From positions 186,001 through 250,000 of the forward strand of contig JBGAOY010000004.1 of the NCBI GenBank assembly GCA_044221555.1: 64,000 bases of DNA, read 5' to 3'. The translations under genes were made by a program, and so were the position numbers. Origin of the DNA: JAEUJM01 sp044221555. Lineage in GTDB: Bacteria; Actinomycetota; Acidimicrobiia; Acidimicrobiales; DATDAH01. The notes below the pieces were generated by a model that ran no database searches, was not told the origin of the DNA, and saw only the letters and a program-made list of their open reading frames with translations. The first letter of the stretch is position 1; each line of letters opens with the position of its first letter. Shown here piece by piece: positions 51,460-59,443 of this stretch.

Positions 51460-52577
51460 ACCTGCACCCCAGCGCCGGTGGTGGCCTCGACCGGGTCGAT
51501 CCGCAGCACGCGTCGGGCCGAGAACAGCGAGCTCACCACGCCGAGCACGAGGAGCAGCACGCCCCAGAACACCACCGCGCCGGTCTCGAACCGAAGGGGG
51601 ATGTCACCCACCCGTTGCACAGAGACCGGTGCGTACAGCAGCGTGCCGAGGGCGATCCCGACCGCCATGACGATCACGACCTGCACCAGCAGCGCTTGCA
51701 CCAGGCGCCCCGCGGGCGCGCCGACGGCGCGGAGCAGCGTGAGCGAGTCGGCCTTCTGGAACGTGATGATCAGGAAGAACAGGCCCGTCACCAGCGGCAC
51801 GACCAGGCCGTACAGGAGGAAGATCACCTGGAACGACTGGCGGACCTGGGCCACACCGGGGGTCTCGTCGGCGGCGGTGTCCTTGGGCAGGGCGTCGGCG
51901 TCGGCCGCGGCCGCGTTCACGGCCTCGGACAACGTCTGGGCCGAGGTGCCCTCCTGCGGTTCGAGGGCGATGGCGTTCGGCAACGGCTCGCGGGCGTCAG
52001 GGTTCACCGAGCGCACCGCGGCCACGTAGGTGTCGTAGGTGGTGAACAGCGTGGGCGTGGCCTGCAGGTTGATGTCCTCGGCCAGGCCCACGACCTCGAT
52101 CTCGAGCCCCCCGGGCTCGAGGCGCACCCGGTCGCCGATGGCGAAGCCCAGGTCGACGTCGGCGGCGTTGGCCACGGCCTCCCCGTCACCCCGGGGGAGA
52201 CGGCCGTCGGTGAGCGTCGCCGGTGAGCCCAAGCCCTCCTGCTCGTAGCCGATGATGGCCACATCGGCCAGCTCGCCGTCCACGGTGGCGCTGAACGTGC
52301 CCTGGCCGATCCGGCCGGCCCTGCCCACCCCCTCGGTCGAGGTGATCTGCGCCTCCACCGGGGGGGTGATGACGCTGCCCTGCAGGTTGCGGCGACCATC
52401 GACGCTGTACACGAGCACCGGTGCCGACTGGTTGCGGATGGCGCCGACGAACGCGGTGAGCAGTCCGTCCTGCAGCGTCTGCTGGAAGAGGATGAGGAAC
52501 ACGAGCAGACCGATGGCGGCGGTGACCAACGCGAAGCGCACCACCGTGCGGCGTAGCTCTTTGAGCGCCAGGAACAT
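51456..52577 (-). CDS. ABC transporter permease, FtsX/MacB type (first of pair)
   Basis: 373 residues from ATG 52577; an open frame continues upstream but its residues are Pro-rich and unlike the family. FALKELRR-type start (MFLALKELRRTVVRFALVTA) followed by one helix, an extracytoplasmic domain and three C-terminal helices, ending with the RRVLRIDPVEATTG coupling-helix motif, which the sister permease shares (RRVLRVDPAAAIG). The two permeases are paralogues and probably form a heterodimer with two copies of the ATPase. Confidence 0.88.
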   Translation of the reverse strand: MFLALKELRRTVVRFALVTAAIGLLVFLILFQQTLQDGLLTAFVGAIRNQSAPVLVYSVDGRRNLQGSVITPPVEAQITSTEGVGRAGRIGQGTFSATVDGELADVAIIGYEQEGLGSPATLTDGRLPRGDGEAVANAADVDLGFAIGDRVRLEPGGLEIEVVGLAEDINLQATPTLFTTYDTYVAAVRSVNPDAREPLPNAIALEPQEGTSAQTLSEAVNAAAADADALPKDTAADETPGVAQVRQSFQVIFLLYGLVVPLVTGLFFLIITFQKADSLTLLRAVGAPAGRLVQALLVQVVIVMAVGIALGTLLYAPVSVQRVGDIPLRFETGAVVFWGVLLLVLGVVSSLFSARRVLRIDPVEATTGAGVQV

Positions 52578-52680
52578 GCGGTCTGGAGTGTCGCGCGTCG
52601 CGGCGGCGGGACCATCACCGGGCGGCACCGCGATCGACCGTGGAACCGGACCGGGTGGCCGCGGCGACACGGAACCCGAT

Positions 52681-52686
52681 TAGCCT
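52681..52686 (+). promoter_or_regulatory. TAGCCT -10-like hexamer before ribF
   Basis: TAGCCT followed by seven bases and GTG 52694. This supports the shorter of the possible ribF starts and a leaderless mRNA. Confidence 0.5.
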
Positions 52687-52693
52687 CGGCTCG

Positions 52694-53632
52694 GTGGACG
52701 TGTGGCACGACGACGAGGCGTTCCCGCGGCCGACGGAGGGCTCGGCGGTCACCATCGGTGCCTACGACGGCGTGCATCGCGGTCACCAACTGGTGATCGG
52801 CGAGGTACGCCGCTGCGCCCGTGAGCAGGGGTTGCGCTCGGTGGTCGTCACCTTCGACCGCCACCCCGCGAGCGTGGTGCGGCCCGAGTCGGCGCCCAAG
52901 CAGCTCACCGATCCCGAGCAGGAGCTCGAGCTGCTGGCCCGGACCGGCGTCGACGCCACGCTCGTGATCCATTTCGACGAGGCTCGATCGAAGGAGCCCG
53001 CCGAGGAATTCGTGCACGAGATTCTCGTCGGTGCCCTCAACGCCAAGACGATCGTGGTGGGCGAGGACTTCCACTTCGGGCACCAGCGGCGGGGCAACAA
53101 CGCGCTGCTGGCGAGGATGGGTGCCGAGTTGGGCTTCACCGTCGACGGCATCGACCTGCTGCAGGCGGGCCCGGAGGGAGCGGTGTCGTCCACCGCGATC
53201 CGCGCCGCGCTGGCCGCCGGCGACCTGCGCGCCGCGCACGCGATGCTCGGACGATCCCACGAGGTGCGTGGCGTGGTGGGCCATGGCGACGCCCGGGCGC
53301 GTGACCTGGGATTCCGCACCGCCAACGTGGCCATCGCCGACGACGTGCTGCTGCCCGCCGACGGCATCTACGCGGCGTGGTACGAGCGGCCCGATCGGAG
53401 CGTGCACCCGGCGGCGGTCTCGCTCGGGCGACGGCCCACCTTCTACGAGTTCGCCGACACGTCGCTGCTCGAGGCCCACCTGCTCGACTTCCAGGGCGAC
53501 CTCTACGGCGAGGCGGCGAGGGTCCGCTTCGTCGAACGGCTCCGCGACGAGGTGAAGTTCGACACCATCGACGACCTGGTGGCCCAGATGGGGCGCGACT
53601 GCGCCCGGGCCCGGGACGTGCTGGGTGCCTGA
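52694..53632 (+). CDS. ribF: Bifunctional riboflavin kinase / FMN adenylyltransferase
   Basis: 312 residues from GTG 52694, chosen because it follows a -10-like hexamer by seven bases and begins just before the first conserved strand; GTG 52640 would add 18 residues. Nucleotidyltransferase domain: VTIGAYDGVHRGHQLVI, VVTFDRHPASVVRP, VGEDFHFGHQRRGN, SSTAIRAAL. Riboflavin-kinase domain: GVVGHGDARARDLGFRTANV, and DLYGEAARVRFVERLRDEVKF. Makes FMN and FAD. Its location near rpsO is conserved. Overlaps the hydrolase start by eight bases. Confidence 0.95.
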   Translation: MDVWHDDEAFPRPTEGSAVTIGAYDGVHRGHQLVIGEVRRCAREQGLRSVVVTFDRHPASVVRPESAPKQLTDPEQELELLARTGVDATLVIHFDEARSKEPAEEFVHEILVGALNAKTIVVGEDFHFGHQRRGNNALLARMGAELGFTVDGIDLLQAGPEGAVSSTAIRAALAAGDLRAAHAMLGRSHEVRGVVGHGDARARDLGFRTANVAIADDVLLPADGIYAAWYERPDRSVHPAAVSLGRRPTFYEFADTSLLEAHLLDFQGDLYGEAARVRFVERLRDEVKFDTIDDLVAQMGRDCARARDVLGA

Positions 53633-54803
53633 CCCCGCACCCCCGGGGGGCGTCCATCCCGACGCCGTCGTCGATGATGCCGGTGTTCGTTGGGCCGGCG
53701 AGGTGGAGCCCCTCACCGGGCCCATAACCCAGCCCCTGCGTGAGGGGATCGAGCCGGCCCGGATCGGGTCGGCGGCCCGGCTGGCGCGCCACCGCATCCG
53801 GCTCTCCGACGGCCACGAGGTGGGCCTGGCCGTGTGCGGGCGCGGGATACCCCTGGTGGTGGTGCACGGCTTCTCCGCCGAGGGCTTCCTGTACGCGCAG
53901 ACGCTGTCGCGCCTCGTGTCGATGGGCTACAAGGTCATCGCCATCGACACCGCCGGACACGGGGGCACGCAGGGCCTGCCGCGCGGCGGCGGCGACCTGG
54001 CCCGCTACGCCGAGTTGCTGGGCCGGGCCATCCGTGAGCTCGGTGTCCGGCGGGCGGTGCTGGCGGGCCACTCGATGGGCGGGCGGCTGGTGGTGGAGTT
54101 GGCCGCCGACCAGCCCGACCTGGCGATCGCCGTCATCCTGCTCGATGCCATCGTGGGCGACACCTGGGACCGGATGGTCAACGTCTTCCGGGTGATGCCG
54201 CCCCTGCTCAGCCTGGTCGGGGCCGCCCTCGCGGTCGACACGGTGTCGACGGTGCCGCTGTTCAAGGACCGGGGTCAGGCGGCCAAGCTCCTGCGCCTCG
54301 CCGTCCCCATGGGTGCCGGCATCGCCCGCCACCCGTGGCAGCTGCTCGGCCCCAGCATGTCGATCCTGCGCTCGCGGGGCAGCGGTCACCTGCTCGACAA
54401 ACTGGCCGAGGAGCGGGTGCCCGTGATCGCGATCCACGGGGACAAGGACGTGGCGGTGCCCATCGCCACCGCCAAGGAGGCGGCCAAGCGGGCCCACGGC
54501 CACTTCGTGGTGGTGCGCGACGCCAGCCACTCGTGGCTCCTCAAGGACCCCGAGACGCTGCCGGCCATCATGTACGAGCTGCTCGGTGACGGCCTGGGCT
54601 CGGCCCAGCGGCGCGCGCTGCGGGCGGCGGGACTGGCGCCCGGCCTCGCCGACGAGGACGCGGTGGAAAGGGCGCTGTACGACCCCGACGCGCTGGTGCT
54701 GCGGCTCACCCCCGAATTCGTGGCGCCCACCCCCGCCGATCGCAAGAAGGTGCATCCCCGCCGCCCCCGCTACCGCTGGAAGGTCCACCCACCCCTCCAC
54801 TGA
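53625..54803 (+). CDS. Alpha/beta hydrolase
   Basis: 392 residues. GTG 53625 lies inside the ribF end. Core: VVVHGFSAEGFLYAQTL (oxyanion loop), nucleophile elbow AGHSMGGRLV, acid in IHGDKDVAVP, and base His in DASHSWLLKDPE. N-terminal 65 residues and a C-terminal tail of about 75 residues flank the core; the tail ends in a basic stretch (KKVHPRRPRYRWKVHP). Substrate unknown, possibly a lipid or ester. Translational coupling with ribF is likely. Confidence 0.88.
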   Translation: MPDPAPPGGVHPDAVVDDAGVRWAGEVEPLTGPITQPLREGIEPARIGSAARLARHRIRLSDGHEVGLAVCGRGIPLVVVHGFSAEGFLYAQTLSRLVSMGYKVIAIDTAGHGGTQGLPRGGGDLARYAELLGRAIRELGVRRAVLAGHSMGGRLVVELAADQPDLAIAVILLDAIVGDTWDRMVNVFRVMPPLLSLVGAALAVDTVSTVPLFKDRGQAAKLLRLAVPMGAGIARHPWQLLGPSMSILRSRGSGHLLDKLAEERVPVIAIHGDKDVAVPIATAKEAAKRAHGHFVVVRDASHSWLLKDPETLPAIMYELLGDGLGSAQRRALRAAGLAPGLADEDAVERALYDPDALVLRLTPEFVAPTPADRKKVHPRRPRYRWKVHPPLH

Positions 54804-54818
54804 CGCGCCCACATCGAT

Positions 54819-54870
54819 CGTTCTGGGTACAGATCTCCCGGCTCACCGGTCGATTTCTGCACCCAGAACG
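54819..54870. repeat. Large palindrome after the hydrolase gene
   Basis: CGTTCTGGGTACAGA (54819-54833) mirrors TCTGCACCCAGAACG (54856-54870), 14 of 15 positions pairing; pairing continues partly inward (CTCCCGG with CCGGTCG). It lies 15 bases after the stop. It may be a transcription terminator, or a member of a palindromic repeat family. Confidence 0.6.
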
Positions 54871-54936
54871 AACGGGGTTGGGTTCCCCCGCACGTGGCCT
54901 CGCGGCGAGGAATCGTCGGCTTGTGGACAACCCTGG

Positions 54937-54942
54937 TACGGT
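54937..54942 (+). promoter_or_regulatory. TACGGT -10-like hexamer upstream of rpsO
   Basis: TACGGT about 113 bases before the rpsO ATG, after CTTGTGGACAACCCTGG. It would give rpsO a long leader, in keeping with S15 autoregulation seen in other bacteria; no specific S15 site was identified. Confidence 0.35.
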
Positions 54943-55055
54943 GTGTGGGTTGCACCGAGCGCCCCCGCGCGCCGTGCCTGCTTCCGGTTACGCACTTGCG
55001 GACCATGAGGCCGGGTAGCACACCCACCCACTGAAGAAAGCACAATCACATTTCC

Positions 55056-55331
55056 ATGCCTGACAGCACGGGCCTTCCCCCGAAGGCCGACACGATTGCC
55101 GACAACCGCCTCCACGAGACGGACACCGGCTCTCCCGAGGTCCAGGTGGCGCTGCTCACGGAGCGCATCAACCACCTCACCGAGCACCTCAAGACCCACA
55201 AGAAGGACCACCACAGCCGCCGGGGCCTGCTCATGCTGGTCGGCCGGCGCCGCCGGTTGCTCGACTACGTGAAGCGCAACGACGTCGAGCGCTACCGCGC
55301 CCTCATCGCGAAGCTGGGCCTGCGCCGCTAG
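55056..55331 (+). CDS. rpsO: 30S ribosomal protein S15
   Basis: 91 residues from ATG 55056. Conserved: HETDTGSPEVQVALLTERIN, HLKTHKKDHHSRRGLLMLVG and RRRLLDYVKRND. S15 binds the 16S central domain and often regulates its own mRNA. It has a slightly extended N-terminus (MPDSTGLPPKADTIADN). Followed by pnp, as in most bacteria. Confidence 0.97.
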   Translation: MPDSTGLPPKADTIADNRLHETDTGSPEVQVALLTERINHLTEHLKTHKKDHHSRRGLLMLVGRRRRLLDYVKRNDVERYRALIAKLGLRR

Positions 55332-55424
55332 CGCGGCCGGCCTTCCGCGACAGATCTGACATCCAGCGGGCTCTGCCCCGCGAGCACCAACACAACACAA
55401 CCCACGCGGCGTGCTGGTCAGCTG

Positions 55425-55471
55425 CCAGTGGCCGGTCGCCCGATCTCATTCATCGGGCGATCGACCACTGG
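55425..55471 (+). other. Stem-loop in the rpsO-pnp spacer
   Basis: CCAGTGGCCGGTCGCCCGAT (55425-55444) pairs with ATCGGGCGATCGACCACTGG (55452-55471), 18 of 20 positions, around a seven-base loop. In E. coli the same spacer holds an RNase III-cleaved hairpin through which PNPase regulates itself. A long, nearly perfect stem here suggests a processing or autoregulatory site. Confidence 0.6.
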
Positions 55472-55475
55472 GAAC

Positions 55476-55499
55476 TGGCCCCGCCGCTCGAAGGGGCCA
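55476..55499 (+). other. Second stem-loop directly before the pnp ribosome site
   Basis: TGGCCCC (55476-55482) pairs with GGGGCCA (55493-55499), ten-base loop, only 11 bases before the GAGAGGAGG ribosome site of pnp. With the hairpin just upstream it forms a tandem structure in the pnp leader. Confidence 0.5.
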
Positions 55500-55525
55500 C
55501 AAGGGCCCCGAGAGGAGGCATCCCA

Positions 55526-58021
55526 ATGGCGGATGCGACCAACGTCTCCGGTGCGATCACCGGTTCCGAGAACACCCTGTCGTTCGAGACGGGCAAGCTG
55601 GCCGGACTGGCCGACGGCGCCGTCGTCGCCCAGATCGGCGACACCGTGGTGCTGGTGACGGCCACTGCTGCCAAGGGCGTGCGGGAGGGCATCGACTTCT
55701 TCCCGCTCACCGTCGACATCGAAGAGCGCATGTACGCCGCGGGCAAGATCCCCGGCTCGTTCTTCCGTCGTGAGGGCAAGGCCTCCGATCAGGCCATCCT
55801 CACCTGTCGCCTGATCGACCGGCCGCTGCGCCCGTCGTTCCCCGAGGGCTTCCGCAACGAGATCCACATCGTGGGCACCATCCTGGGCGCCGACAAGGTC
55901 AACCCCCACGACGTGCTGGCCATCAACGCCGCCAGCGCGGCGCTGTCCCTGTCGGGTATCCCCTTCGAGGGCCCGATCGGCGCCGTCCGGGTCGCCTTCG
56001 ACGCGAGCGGCACCTGGATCCCGCACCCCACCTACCAGGACGGTGACTCCAGCTCGTTCGAGATGGTGGTGGCCGGACGCATCGGTGACGACGGCGACGT
56101 CGCCATCATGATGGTGGAGGCCGGTGGCACCGAGGCGGCCTGGAAGCTGTACGAGGAGGGCGCCCCCAAGGTCACCGAGGCGGTCATCGCCCAGGGCCTC
56201 GAGGCCGCCAAGGCCTGGATCCGCGAGTCGATCGACCTGCAGAACGAGCTCGTCGAGAAGGTCGGGGGCAAGAAGCCGTCGATCACCTTCACGGCCCAGG
56301 TGGACTACAGCGACGACATCTACGCCGCCGTGTCCGCGGCCGGCACCGAGCGCCTCGCCGCGGCGATGGCCATCGCCGACAAGGCCGAGCGTGACGCGGC
56401 CACCGACACCGCCCGCGACGAGATCGTGGACGAGCTCGGCGAGCAGTTCGCCGAGGTCGAGAACGCCACCAAGCAGATCAAGGCCGCCGTCCGGTCGCTC
56501 ACCAAGGCCATCGTGCGCAAGCGCATCGTGGAAGAGGGCGTGCGTATCGACGGTCGTGGCGTCACCGACATCCGGCCCCTGTCGGCCGAGGTCGGCGTGC
56601 TGCACGCGGTGCACGGCTCCGGCCTGTTCCAGCGGGGCGAGACGCAGGTGCTCAACGTGGCCACGCTGGGCATGCCCCGTATGGAGCAGATGCTCGACAC
56701 GATCGGCATCGACGACCGCAAGCGCTACATGCACCACTACAACTTCCCGCCCTTCTCCACGGGTGAGACCGGCTTCATGCGGGGCCCCAAGCGCCGAGAG
56801 ATCGGTCACGGCCTGCTGGCCGAGCGGGCCCTCGTGCCGGTGATCCCCACCGTCGAGGAGTTCCCCTACACGCTGCGCACCGTGTCCGACGTGCTGTCGT
56901 CCAACGGCTCGACGTCGATGGCGTCGGTGTGCGGCTCGACCCTGTCGCTGATGGACGCGGGTGTGCCGATCAAGGCCCCCGTGGCCGGCATCGCCATGGG
57001 CCTCGTCTACGCCGAGGGCAAGTACACCGCCCTCACCGACATCCTCGGTGCCGAGGACGCCTTCGGCGACATGGACTTCAAGGTGGCCGGTACCTCCGAG
57101 TTCGTCACCGCCCTGCAGCTCGACACCAAGATCTCGGGCCTGCCGGCCGAGGTGCTGGCCAAGGCGCTCGACCAGGCCAAGGACGCCCGCCTCAAGATCC
57201 TTGAGGTGATGCACGAGGCCATCGCCGAGCCCCGTCCCGAGGTCGGCCCCACCGCCCCGAAGATCGTCAGCTTCGAGATCCCGATCGACAAGATCGGCGA
57301 GGTCATCGGTCCCAAGGGCAAGGTCATCAACGCCATCCAGCAGGAGACCGGTGCCGACATCAGCGTCGACGACGACGGCACCGTCGGCACCGTGAGCATC
57401 GGCTCGAACGACAGCGGCGTGGTGGCCGAGGCCGAGCGCCAGATCCGCCTCATCCTGAACCCGCCCACCGCCGAGGTGGGCCAGGTGTACCAGGGCAAGG
57501 TGGTCAACATCACCAAGTTCGGTGCGTTCGTCAACATCCTCCCGGGCCGCGACGGCCTCGTCCACATCTCCAAGCTCGGCGGTGGCAAGCGCATCGACCG
57601 GGTGGAGGACGTGCTCGACCTCGGCGACGAGATCGAGGTGCGGGTGGACGATGTCGACCCCAACGGCAAGGTGTCGCTCAGCCCCGCCGACGCCCCGCCC
57701 TCCACGGGTGGTGGCGGTGGCGGTGACCGCGGGGGTCGTGACCGCGACGACCGTGGTGGCGCTCGCAGCAGCGACCGTCCCCGTGGCCGTGACCGCGAGG
57801 ACCGCCCGGCCCGTGACCGTGACAGCCGCCCGTCGACCGATGCCGAGTCGTCCGACTCGGGCAGCGGCGCGGTGGCCGTGTCCTTCGAGGACGCCTTCGA
57901 GGTCGAGCTCCGCGAGGAGTTCGGCGATCTCGGCCCGGCCGAGACCCCCCGCAGCGGCTCCGGTGGTGAAGGCGGCGGCCGTGGTCGCGGCGACCGTGGT
58001 CGTCGCGGCGGGCGTCGCTGA
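55526..58021 (+). CDS. pnp: Polyribonucleotide nucleotidyltransferase (PNPase)
   Basis: 831 residues from ATG 55526 (GAGGAGG upstream). Two RNase PH-like cores are present (first: FFPLTVDIEERMYAAGKIPGSFFRREG; second: GRGVTDIRPLSAEVG, RGETQVLNVATLG, SDVLSSNGSTSMASVCG), then KH (IGPKGKVINAIQQETGA-like) and S1 (GKVVNITKFGAFVNILPGRDG) domains. The final ~110 residues are a low-complexity Arg/Asp/Gly tail (RGGRDRDDRGGAR and similar), ending GRRGGRR, with a short conserved-looking acidic island (VSFEDAFEVELREEFGDLG). It degrades RNA 3' to 5' with phosphate. Confidence 0.97.
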   Translation: MADATNVSGAITGSENTLSFETGKLAGLADGAVVAQIGDTVVLVTATAAKGVREGIDFFPLTVDIEERMYAAGKIPGSFFRREGKASDQAILTCRLIDRPLRPSFPEGFRNEIHIVGTILGADKVNPHDVLAINAASAALSLSGIPFEGPIGAVRVAFDASGTWIPHPTYQDGDSSSFEMVVAGRIGDDGDVAIMMVEAGGTEAAWKLYEEGAPKVTEAVIAQGLEAAKAWIRESIDLQNELVEKVGGKKPSITFTAQVDYSDDIYAAVSAAGTERLAAAMAIADKAERDAATDTARDEIVDELGEQFAEVENATKQIKAAVRSLTKAIVRKRIVEEGVRIDGRGVTDIRPLSAEVGVLHAVHGSGLFQRGETQVLNVATLGMPRMEQMLDTIGIDDRKRYMHHYNFPPFSTGETGFMRGPKRREIGHGLLAERALVPVIPTVEEFPYTLRTVSDVLSSNGSTSMASVCGSTLSLMDAGVPIKAPVAGIAMGLVYAEGKYTALTDILGAEDAFGDMDFKVAGTSEFVTALQLDTKISGLPAEVLAKALDQAKDARLKILEVMHEAIAEPRPEVGPTAPKIVSFEIPIDKIGEVIGPKGKVINAIQQETGADISVDDDGTVGTVSIGSNDSGVVAEAERQIRLILNPPTAEVGQVYQGKVVNITKFGAFVNILPGRDGLVHISKLGGGKRIDRVEDVLDLGDEIEVRVDDVDPNGKVSLSPADAPPSTGGGGGGDRGGRDRDDRGGARSSDRPRGRDREDRPARDRDSRPSTDAESSDSGSGAVAVSFEDAFEVELREEFGDLGPAETPRSGSGGEGGGRGRGDRGRRGGRR

Positions 58022-59346
58022 GCGCCACCCTGCCCTCGAACACCCTGCCCTCGAACACCCTGCCCTCCAACGGGCACCCGGGCGGTGCGCCGGCCGACGC
58101 CGGCGACACCGTCCGCATCACCACCCTCGACAACGGCCTCCGCGTCGTCACCGAGCGCATGGAGTCCGTGCGCTCGGTGACCACCGGGGTCTGGGTCGGG
58201 GTCGGTGCGCGCGATGAGGACGAGGTGCTCTCCGGCGCCTCCCACTTCCTCGAGCACCTGCTGTTCAAGGGGACGGCCTCACGGTCGGCCCAGGACATCG
58301 CCGAGTCGGTCGATGCGGTGGGCGGCGAGATGAACGCCTTCACCGCCAAGGAGTACACCGCGTACTACACCCGGCTCCCCGCAGCCGAGGTCGACTTCGG
58401 CCTCGACCTGCTGGCCGACGTGGTCTGCGCGCCGGCGTTCCGCCCCGACGAGATCGACGCCGAGCGCCAGGTGATCCTCGAAGAGATCCTGATGAGCGAG
58501 GACACGCCCGACGACCGGGCCCACACGCTGGTGTTCGAGGCGCGGTTCCCCGGTCACCCCCTGGGGCGTGAGGTTCTGGGCAGCCCCGACACCATCGAGG
58601 CCATGACCCGCGAGCAGATCTCCGGGTTCCACGGACAGCACTACCGTCCGGAGAACCTGGTGGTGGCGGCCGCGGGGTTGTTGGACCACGACGCCGTGGT
58701 CGAGCGGGTCGCCGGGGGGTTCGCCGGGCTCGACGCGGGGTCCCGGCCCAATCGGACACCGCCGACCGCAGCGGCGCTCCCGTCGGCGGTGCTTCGTCGG
58801 CCCACCGAGCAGGTCCACCTGGCCATGGCGTGGCCGGGCTTCGACCACGAGGACCCCGATCGGTACGCCCTGTCGGTGGCCAACCACGTGCTGGGGGGCG
58901 GTACCGCCAGCCGGTTGTTCCAGGAGGTCCGCGAGAAGCGGGGCCTGGCCTACTCGGTGTACTCCTCCCCTTCGTCCTACGTGGACACCGGCATCGTCAT
59001 GGTCGAGCTGGGCACGGCGCCGAGCAGGATGGGCGAGGCGGTCGACGTGGTCGACCGGGTGATCGCCGACCTGCTCGCCGATGGCGTCACCGACAAGGAG
59101 CTCGACGTGGCCCGGGGCTACCTCGAGGGCTCGATGGTGCTCGGGCTCGAGGACAGCGGCAGCCGCATGGGCCGCATCGGCAGCAACATGTGCATCCGGG
59201 GCAAGGTCACGCCGCTGGAGGAGCACGTGCGCAAGATCCGCGGCGTCACTCACGACGACGTGCGCCGCGTGCTGCAGCGGGTGTTCGCCGCCGGCCGCAC
59301 GTTGGCCGCCGTCGGCCCGCTCGGCGAGGCCGATCTGCCCGGATGA
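58018..59346 (+). CDS. M16 family zinc peptidase (PepR-like), probable CTG start
   Basis: 442 residues if read from CTG 58018, which overlaps the pnp stop as CTGA; the first ATG (58159) would remove the conserved first strand (TTLDNGLRVVTERMESVRSV), giving 395. No ATG, GTG or TTG exists in frame between the upstream stop at 57967 and 58159. The zinc motif is HFLEH (HxxEH) in SGASHFLEHLLFKGT, with the distal Glu expected about 75 residues later, and RKRGLAYSV-type REKRGLAYSVYS in the second half. Homologues follow pnp in actinobacteria (Rv2782c). Three copies of a 15-base unit (ACCCTGCCCTCGAAC) lie at the start. Confidence 0.9.
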   Translation: MSATLPSNTLPSNTLPSNGHPGGAPADAGDTVRITTLDNGLRVVTERMESVRSVTTGVWVGVGARDEDEVLSGASHFLEHLLFKGTASRSAQDIAESVDAVGGEMNAFTAKEYTAYYTRLPAAEVDFGLDLLADVVCAPAFRPDEIDAERQVILEEILMSEDTPDDRAHTLVFEARFPGHPLGREVLGSPDTIEAMTREQISGFHGQHYRPENLVVAAAGLLDHDAVVERVAGGFAGLDAGSRPNRTPPTAAALPSAVLRRPTEQVHLAMAWPGFDHEDPDRYALSVANHVLGGGTASRLFQEVREKRGLAYSVYSSPSSYVDTGIVMVELGTAPSRMGEAVDVVDRVIADLLADGVTDKELDVARGYLEGSMVLGLEDSGSRMGRIGSNMCIRGKVTPLEEHVRKIRGVTHDDVRRVLQRVFAAGRTLAAVGPLGEADLPG

Positions 59347-59443
59347 TCCACCGCCGTCGGCCGTCGGCCGTCGGCCGGCGGGTGGGGCGGCCCCGCACCC
59401 GGTGCCTCGTCAGGGCGCGAGGGTGGTGGCGCCGGCCGCCGGT

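Noticed and set aside
57967..58159. Frameshift joining pnp and the M16 peptidase into one protein
   Set aside because: PNPase ends naturally in a GRRGGRR tail with TGA, and the M16 frame has a stop at 57967; separate proteins with an unusual start are simpler.
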